NCBI GenBank assembly: GCA_025927685.1
Contig: JAICKX010000008.1
Location: 1-55,216, forward strand
Source of the DNA: Thermoleophilia bacterium
Lineage (GTDB): Bacteria > Actinomycetota > Thermoleophilia > Gaiellales > JAICJC01
Length of the DNA: 55,216 nt
Direction: 5' to 3'
Part shown: in pieces, positions 50,587 through 55,216 of the stretch
Layout: each line of letters starts with the position of its first letter
How positions within the stretch are numbered: the stretch's first letter is position 1
Notes under the pieces: model-generated
The model's database searches: none
Told to the model about the DNA's origin: nothing
What the model saw: only the letters and a program-made list of their open reading frames with translations
Program-made: the position numbers and the translations under genes

Positions 50587-50910
50587 TCAAAGGCGTCCCC
50601 GCGACTCAATGGTCGCGAGACTTTGGCCTGCGCTACAAGATCGGTCCTTGCCGCTCCGTAACCGGCGCAAGAAAACGGCTTGCAGGCAAGCTACGTGAGC
50701 GAGCTGAGCGTTGTAAGCCCGCTCGCCGGTGGCGCGACGGTCGTCCGGTGCCGTGCAGATCTTGATCCGCCCATGGGCGATGCGGGTGAGTTGGGAGACG
50801 GCGTAGGCGAGCACGTCGACGATGTCGTCGTGGGGTGCGTTCGGGAAAGAGAGCAGCTCCGCCTCGACGTCTGTCCGCCAGCGGGCGTCCTCGCCAGGCG
50901 AAATGGCCAC
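50587..50910 (-). pseudogene. phage terminase large-subunit C-terminal remnant
   Basis: The frame contains AISPGEDARWRTDVEAELLSFPNAPHDDIVDVLAYAVSQLTR. The 'E-L-L-x-F-P-N-x-x-H-D-D-x-V-D-x-L-A-Y-A' string is the hallmark of the nuclease domain end of phage terminase large subunits. A TAG lies five residues before AISPGED with LLQRE in frame upstream, and the rest of the enzyme is missing. This is direct evidence of a former prophage. The rest of the ORF (ARGERAYNAQLAH onward) is probably not original coding sequence. Confidence 0.6.
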
Positions 50911-50950
50911 CCTCTATTCGCGCTGCAGCAGGGATGGCGGGAGGAGAGCC

Positions 50951-51160
50951 TCACGCCTGCTGGCGCGGTGGTGGCAGCTGGTCGACCAGCACATCCACCT
51001 TCCGTTCGAGCTCTGCCAGGATGCGCGAAAGTCCGCTGATCGTCGTGCTGGCGCCGGTCACGTCACCCACTCGGAAGGCTTCTTGCGCCCGCCTTGCCTC
51101 GTCGATCAGCATCTGCGCGTCGGTGACCAGGGCGTCCAGTCGATCTACCTCGTCGGCCAC
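50951..51160 (-). CDS. small coiled-coil protein, possibly phage-derived
   Basis: 69 residues from GTG 51160: MADEVDRLDALVTDAQMLI, then DEARRAQEAFRVGDVTGASTTISGLSRILAELERKVDVLVDQLPPP. Two amphipathic helices with heptad spacing predict a helical hairpin or coiled coil. It lies just upstream of the terminase remnant on the same strand, the position of a small terminase-associated or head protein in phages, but similarity is not enough to say so. The clean frame is the main support. Confidence 0.45.
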   Translation of the reverse strand: MADEVDRLDALVTDAQMLIDEARRAQEAFRVGDVTGASTTISGLSRILAELERKVDVLVDQLPPPRQQA

Positions 51161-51269
51161 GGAGTCAGTCTACTGGCGCCGTTCACCGGTGACGTCGCGC
51201 CGCACCCGTCGAGGCCGCGTTGGAGGTGCGGTGCGGGCGGCTTGGGGCGGCCCGAGCATCTGGGGGGAC

Positions 51270-51463
51270 GAGTTACCGGTCGGCACCAAGGTGCAGATCA
51301 CGTACTCGAAGGGCAAGCACCGGACGGCATCGTCGTCGAGCACCGGGCAGATGGTCTACTCAAGCTCGAAACGAACCGAAACCCGGCCCTGAGCGTGGTC
51401 TTCTTCGCGAATCCGGCACACATCACCGAAGTCGAGATCATCGACGATCAACGACCCGGCTGA
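51270..51463 (+). pseudogene. remnant of a small Sm-like or barrel protein, frame-broken
   Basis: Two overlapping plus-strand frames give DELPVGTKVQITYSKGKH and then DGIVVEHRADGLLKLETNRNPALSVVFFANPAHITEVEIIDD. Joined at about 51316 they form a plausible 60-residue five-stranded beta protein. The frames differ by one base and no start codon precedes the first part, so it looks like a decayed gene. No function can be assigned. Confidence 0.35.
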
Positions 51464-51516
51464 TGCTCCGGACCCGCCGCCGCCGGTGCGCTAGGCCGTG
51501 CGGCCCCAGCCGCCGT

Positions 51517-51738
51517 TCAAGCTTGTCTGCGCCTCTGATACCACCACCGGATATCGAAGAAAATCGACCAGGCGAGGATGACCAGTCCGACACTTCCGAG
51601 TTCCATCTGGATGGCGAAGAGCGCTGCAAGCGGGCCGCCAATCCGCCAGGTCCACGGCACCCACCGCGTGGTCTGAGGGGTTCGTAGACGACCGCGCACT
51701 ACCGATACCGGCGTATCAGGATTCTCGGGGACGCTCAT
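51517..51738 (-). CDS. small membrane protein
   Basis: 73 residues from ATG 51738 (MSVPENPDTPVSVVRGRLRTPQ). A polar N-terminal 28 residues are followed by hydrophobic WTWRIGGPLAALFAIQMELGSVGLVILAWSIFFDIRWW, one long or two short membrane helices, and a basic end (YQRRRQA). The start lies inside the upstream 59-residue gene, in another frame, with no SD of its own, so translation is probably coupled. No family recognised. Confidence 0.55.
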   Translation of the reverse strand: MSVPENPDTPVSVVRGRLRTPQTTRWVPWTWRIGGPLAALFAIQMELGSVGLVILAWSIFFDIRWWYQRRRQA

Positions 51739-51895
51739 GCGGCCGCTGAGGATGCGCACGTGGGCGCTTGCGCGTGTGCCACACCGGATCCGGCGGCGGT
51801 GCGTCGATGGGCTCGTGCGGTGGGACCAACTTCAGGCTCGGCATTGGCGGCGGCACGCGTGGCTCGCCGGTTCCCCGATCGGCTTGGGGTTTCAT
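51716..51895 (-). CDS. small proline-rich protein (too short for the ORF track)
   Basis: 59 residues from ATG 51895, preceded by a full SD (AAGGAGG, five bases upstream). It begins MKPQADRGTGEPRVPPPMPS and ends in an Arg/Pro-rich tail (KRPRAHPQRPHERPRES). Over 20 percent Pro, so probably unfolded. It overlaps the start of the membrane protein at 51738 by 23 bases in another frame. The SD is the strongest in the decayed region, so translation is likely although no function is known. Confidence 0.55.
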   Translation of the reverse strand: MKPQADRGTGEPRVPPPMPSLKLVPPHEPIDAPPPDPVWHTRKRPRAHPQRPHERPRES

Positions 51896-51961
51896 GGCAA
51901 CCTCCTTGTTGGACGACGTGTGTGCGTCGTCGGCGGAGGGTCAGCGAGCTACGTGGGAGCC

Positions 51962-52385
51962 TCAGGTGCCTAGCGCCACCATGCGGCGGGCGTTCCCCGA
52001 ACCGAGAATTGTAGCAGCGAAACTCGGCTTGGTAGGCACAGTCCCGCCCATCCGGCCACGTTTGGCCCGGTGATCTCGGCTTGAGAGCGTGCCTGCGTGG
52101 TCGCGGTCTCGTCCACGCCCCGACACCGTGAAGCCCAGGAGTGGGCTGAGTCGCCCACCGGGCTTGAGCACCGTGGGCAGCTGGTTGGCGGCGCCGGCGA
52201 AGTGCAGGACTGCGTCGACGCCTTCGGGCACGAGAGCGCGCACCTGGTGTGGAACATCGTCCCGGTGGTCGACCGCCTGCTCAGCGCCCGAGCGCTGCGG
52301 TCACTGGCGAGCTGGACAGCGATGGATCCGACTCCGCCGGTCGCCGGAGATCAGCACCGTCTCGTCGCCGGACACGTCGGCGCAT
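51962..52385 (-). pseudogene. zinc-type/quinone-oxidoreductase-like MDR dehydrogenase, degraded fragment
   Basis: Minus-strand pieces in different frames line up as an MDR nucleotide-binding domain: SGDETVLISG, then (shifted) ATGGVGSIAVQLAS, then (shifted) GAEQAVDHRDDVPHQVRALVPEGVDAVLHFAGAANQLPTVLKPGGRLSPLLGF. The glycine-rich GATGGVG loop and the 'GVDAVLxFAG' strand are typical of NADPH:quinone reductases. The catalytic N-terminal domain and the C-terminus are missing and there are at least two frameshifts. It abuts the narI stop at 52386. Confidence 0.65.
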
Positions 52386-53129
52386 CTACCGGCGGCCGCC
52401 GCCGGGGCTCGACGGAAGACGCCGCTCTGAGCGGCGTGGCCGGACCGGCGCCCACCGCCTCCGATAGAGCACCGGCGGGCGCCCCAGATACTGGAGCGGG
52501 ATGCTCCAGGCGTGAACGAGCCGCGAGAACGGCCACACCGCCAGGATGAGCCAGGCGGCCGCGGCGTGGAGCTGATACAGGATCGGCGCCCCGACCATCG
52601 CGTCCGGCTCGGGGTGGAAGAAGACGATGCTGCGGAACCACACCGCCACGGTGGCGCGGTAGTCGTAGCCGCCGCCGAGCGCGTTCCGGCCGATCGTCTC
52701 CACCACGCCGAGGCCGATCACGACGATCAGCAGCACGTAGACGACGACATCCATGCGGGTCGTCGTGACTCGCACACGTGCCGACGCCGTGCGGCGGTAG
52801 ACGAGGATGAGAATCCCCGCCACGCAGGCGAGGCCGGCGATCGTGCCGGCTGTCGCCGAGAGCGCGTGGTACGCCTCCCCGCTCACGCCGGCGGTCTCCG
52901 TCCAGCTCGTCGGGATGAGAATCCCCAGCACGTGACCTCCGATCGCTGCCAGCGCGCCGAGGTGGAAGAGGGGGCTCCCCCACTTGAGCCAGCGGCTCTC
53001 GAGGATCTGGGTCGAACGAGTCGTCCAGCCGTACTGGTCGGTGCGATAGCGCCAGGCATGCCCCGCGAGGAAGATGGCGATGGCCGCATAGGGCAGCGCC
53101 ACCCACAGGAGCAGGTGGACGGCCCTCAC
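52386..53129 (-). CDS. narI: respiratory nitrate reductase gamma subunit (cytochrome b)
   Basis: 247 residues from GTG 53129, overlapping the narJ stop (GTGA). Five membrane helices. Heme b ligands are present with the E. coli spacing: His56 and His66 in LFHLGALAAIGGHVLG, and His188 and His206 in LHAAAAWLILAVWPFSRLVHAW. FGWTTRS-like YGWTTRSTQ and LIPTSWTE are further NarI blocks. It oxidises quinol on the outer face and passes electrons to NarH. Last gene of the minus-strand nar operon. Confidence 0.96.
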   Translation of the reverse strand: MRAVHLLLWVALPYAAIAIFLAGHAWRYRTDQYGWTTRSTQILESRWLKWGSPLFHLGALAAIGGHVLGILIPTSWTETAGVSGEAYHALSATAGTIAGLACVAGILILVYRRTASARVRVTTTRMDVVVYVLLIVVIGLGVVETIGRNALGGGYDYRATVAVWFRSIVFFHPEPDAMVGAPILYQLHAAAAWLILAVWPFSRLVHAWSIPLQYLGRPPVLYRRRWAPVRPRRSERRLPSSPGGGRR

Positions 53130-53758
53130 TGCCGCGCCTCGAGGGGCATGACCTCGGGCGGTGCGAACGGCTCGAGACCGACCTGCTCGTCGGGCGGCCC
53201 CTCGGCCGCCAGCCTCCGCACGGCCCGAGTCTGTGAGAGGCCGAGCCGCGGCAGGGCCGCCGAGACGGCCTCGAGGACGTCGGCGTGCGGCCGGCCGGCA
53301 TCGCGGAGTGCGAGCAGCAGCAGCTCGACCCCGACTCGGTGCTCCTGGAGCACGTGCTCGCCGTAGCCCTCGGGCGCGAGCGCGGCGAACTCGAGCATGA
53401 CCGGCAGGTGGTCGGGCAGCTCGTCGGAGTCGAGCACGAGGCCCGCGGCGGCGTACATCCGCTTCAGGCGGAGGAGTGCGACACCGCGCCGGCGGGTGTC
53501 GCCGTAGAGGTAGTAGCTCACGTTCAGGGTGCACCGCCGGCGGCTGTCGAACGTCTCCACGTACTCGCGCTCGAGGTCGATTCCGGCGGTGCACCGCCGG
53601 TGGGCCAGGAAGCGCTCGAGCGGCGCCCGCAACCGCTGAGGGAGAGCCGTGGCTGCACCCGCCGCGTCCACGTCGCGCGCGAGCACGTCCGGGTCCGGGT
53701 AGCAAAGGAGGAGCGACGCGATCTCGTAGAGCTGCGGCGGTGTCCTGCGACGGCTCAT
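53126..53758 (-). CDS. narJ: nitrate reductase molybdenum cofactor assembly chaperone NarJ
   Basis: 210 residues from ATG 53758, overlapping the narH stop (ATGA); the track start at 53920 lies in narH. All-helical TorD/NarJ family: LYEIASLLLCYPDPDVLARDV, LEREYVETFDSRRRCTLNVSYYLYGDTRRRGVALLRLKRMY (the typical YV-x-T-F-D and YLxYGDTRRRG), DSDELPDHLPVMLEFAAL. It binds apo-NarG and guides cofactor insertion and membrane docking; it is not part of the final enzyme. Confidence 0.96.
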   Translation of the reverse strand: MSRRRTPPQLYEIASLLLCYPDPDVLARDVDAAGAATALPQRLRAPLERFLAHRRCTAGIDLEREYVETFDSRRRCTLNVSYYLYGDTRRRGVALLRLKRMYAAAGLVLDSDELPDHLPVMLEFAALAPEGYGEHVLQEHRVGVELLLLALRDAGRPHADVLEAVSAALPRLGLSQTRAVRRLAAEGPPDEQVGLEPFAPPEVMPLEARQ

Positions 53759-55216
53759 CCGGCCGTCCCGGAATCGCGTTCGGACCGCCGCCGCAGCATT
53801 CCGATGAGGTCGATCGTGGACGCCGAGCCGCCCCCGCTGTCCTCGCGGAGCATGAAGCTCTCGTTCCCGGCCGGGACGGCCCCGCAGTTCCCCGGCCCGC
53901 CGTCGAAGTCGAGGCTGCACCCGGCGCCGGCGCCCTGCTCCGCCAGCCGGCCGGCCAGCTCGGCGTGGGCCTGCGGGATGACGTAGCGGTCGTGGTAGTC
54001 GGCGATCGCGAGCAGCCGGAACATGTCCTCGAGCCCGGCGCCGTCCATGCCGACCCCGTTCGGCAGCCGTTCGTCGCGTTCGCCGAGCACCTGCTGCTTT
54101 CGCATGTAGCCACGCATCGCCGCGAGCCGGCGCAGCACGCCGCGGATGACCTCCGTGTCCCCCGCCGAGAGGAGGTTGGCCAGGTACTCGAGCGGGATCC
54201 GCAGGTGCTCGACCGCCGGGAAGAGCGCGTCCGGGTCAGCCTCGTAGCCGTCGTCCTCGAGCGCGTTCACGATCGGCGACAGCGGCGGCACGTACCAGAC
54301 CATCGGCATCGTCCGGTACTCCGGGTGCAGCGGCAGCGCGACCTTGTAGCGCGCGATCAGCGCGTGCACCGGCGAGCGCTGGGCGTGCTCGACCCAGTCG
54401 GCCGGGATGCCGTCCGCCAGGGCGCGCTTTCGCACCGACGGGTCGGCGGGGTCGAGGAAGAGGTCGATCTGAGAGGCGAGCAGGTCCGTCTCGTCGGCGA
54501 CCGACGCGGCGGCAGCCACGCGGTCGGCGTCGTAGAGCAGGAGCCCCAGATAGCGGATCCGGCCGACGCATGTCTCCGAGCAGATCGTCGGCTGGCCGGC
54601 CTCGATCCGCGGGTAGCAGAGCGTGCACTTCTCGGCCTTCCCGGTGCGGTGGTTGAAGTACACCTTCTTGTAGGGGCAGCCGCTCACGCAGAAGCGCCAG
54701 CCGCGGCACTTGTCCTGGTCGACGAGGACGATCCCGTCCTCCTCACGCTTGTACATCGCGCCCGACGGGCACGACGCGACGCACGAGGGGTTCAGGCAGT
54801 GCTCGCAGATCCGCGGCAGGTAGAACATGAACGCCTGCTCGTACTCCATGCGCACCCGCTCCGCCAGCCCGTCGCGGATCAGCGGGTCGGCCATTGCGGT
54901 CGCCGGGCCGCCGGCCAGGTTGTCGTCCCAGTTCGGCCCCCAGTCGACGCTCATCCCGGCGCCCGTGAGCTGGGAGTGCGACGTCGCGACGGGGTCGTGC
55001 TCCTGGAGCGGCGCGTCGCTCAGCGTCTGGTAGTCGTACGTCCACGGCTCGGAGTACTCGTCGATCTCGGGCAGGTCGGGGTTCCAGAAGATCGACGCCA
55101 GCTTCATGAGCGACCCGCCGGAGCGCAGGCGCAGCCGTCCACGGCGGTCGAGCTCCCAGCCGCCGCGCCACCGGTCCTGGTCGGACCAGCGCTTGGGATA
55201 GCCGAGCCCGGGCCGC
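53755..55216 (-). CDS. narH: respiratory nitrate reductase beta subunit NarH, 5' end outside the window
   Basis: The track begins at ATG 55107, but the frame stays open to the window edge and reads RPGLGYPKRWSDQDRWRGGWELD, matching the NarH region before LAxIFxNPxLPEIDxYYEP. So 55107 is internal and the gene is partial, about 487 residues present. Cluster motifs: CEHCLNPSCVASCPSG, CRGWRFCVSGCPYKK (Trp replaces Cys, giving the [3Fe-4S] cluster), and KCTLCYPRIEAGQPTICSETCVGRIRYLG. The first 'CIGCHTC' motif lies outside. NarH carries electrons from NarI heme to NarG. narG should be immediately upstream, beyond 55216. Confidence 0.96.
   Translation of the reverse strand, partial: RPGLGYPKRWSDQDRWRGGWELDRRGRLRLRSGGSLMKLASIFWNPDLPEIDEYSEPWTYDYQTLSDAPLQEHDPVATSHSQLTGAGMSVDWGPNWDDNLAGGPATAMADPLIRDGLAERVRMEYEQAFMFYLPRICEHCLNPSCVASCPSGAMYKREEDGIVLVDQDKCRGWRFCVSGCPYKKVYFNHRTGKAEKCTLCYPRIEAGQPTICSETCVGRIRYLGLLLYDADRVAAAASVADETDLLASQIDLFLDPADPSVRKRALADGIPADWVEHAQRSPVHALIARYKVALPLHPEYRTMPMVWYVPPLSPIVNALEDDGYEADPDALFPAVEHLRIPLEYLANLLSAGDTEVIRGVLRRLAAMRGYMRKQQVLGERDERLPNGVGMDGAGLEDMFRLLAIADYHDRYVIPQAHAELAGRLAEQGAGAGCSLDFDGGPGNCGAVPAGNESFMLREDSGGGSASTIDLIGMLRRRSERDSGTAG

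Noticed and set aside
1-55216. CRISPR arrays, insertion-sequence transposases, rRNA genes, replication origin
   Set aside because: No regularly spaced repeats, no transposase motifs with terminal repeats, no rRNA sequence and no dnaA-box cluster seen by eye.

Overview
The window is a high-GC, gene-dense bacterial chromosome segment. Many genes overlap by 1-8 bases as GTGA or ATGA junctions, GTG and TTG starts are frequent, and Shine-Dalgarno (SD) sequences are canonical. Gene content includes a NarHJI nitrate reductase, a NAD-type formate dehydrogenase, PilZ proteins, DUF1990, family-5 peptide ABC transport, and LuxR and TetR regulators. This fits an actinobacterium, most plausibly a deep-branching soil or groundwater lineage such as Thermoleophilia. 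The lineage is an inference from gene content and style, because there is no rRNA or marker gene to place it.

Layout. (1) 1-2.5 kb: DUF72 tail, DUF202 membrane protein, secreted hypothetical protein and a frame-broken PilZ protein. (2) 2.5-8.1 kb, minus strand: a formate dehydrogenase operon. It runs from a catalytic molybdenum subunit with an in-frame UGA read as selenocysteine, through a NuoE-NuoF fusion and a separate Fe-S subunit, to FdhD. A SECIS hairpin follows the UGA. (3) 8.2-20.9 kb: ordinary housekeeping and hypothetical genes: sulfotransferase, an intact PilZ protein, a 601-aa orphan, a peptidoglycan-binding peptidase, HAD phosphatase, STAS, DUF1990, an enolase-superfamily enzyme, a histidine kinase/response regulator pair and an MBL hydrolase. 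(4) 20.9-23.9 kb: a small island (GNAT, MarR, SnoaL-like, membrane protein) next to an intact tRNA-Glu, with two degenerate copies of that tRNA's 3' end on its other side. (5) 23.9-26.7 kb: agmatinase-family enzyme, glycerophosphodiesterase, a hypothetical protein and tRNA-Lys.

(6) 27.0-37.3 kb: two divergent operons around a FadR-type regulator. One carries OppF, OppD, gamma-glutamyltransferase, ketopantoate reductase-like and acyl-CoA ligase genes. The other carries the regulator, a peptide-binding lipoprotein and two permeases. Together they encode one complete peptide ABC importer plus enzymes that could process its cargo. (7) 37.3-45.5 kb: a catabolic cluster of MBL lactonase-like hydrolase, two SDRs, a class-III aminotransferase/aminomutase, TetR, an orphan PotD-type binding protein, an isochorismatase-fold hydrolase and a CocE-type esterase. 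It has palindromic operator candidates. The substrate is unknown. (8) 45.6-52.4 kb: a decayed mobile or prophage-like region with an excisionase-like HTH, a broken DUF3987 primase-helicase gene, a broken M20 peptidase, a terminase tail, a broken MDR dehydrogenase and several tiny ORFs. (9) 52.4-55.2 kb: narI, narJ and the 3' part of narH; narG must lie beyond the right edge.

Formate oxidation by the selenoenzyme could supply NADH to a respiratory chain ending in nitrate. The two operons lie about 50 kb apart in the window, and no selA, selB, selC or selD is visible here.
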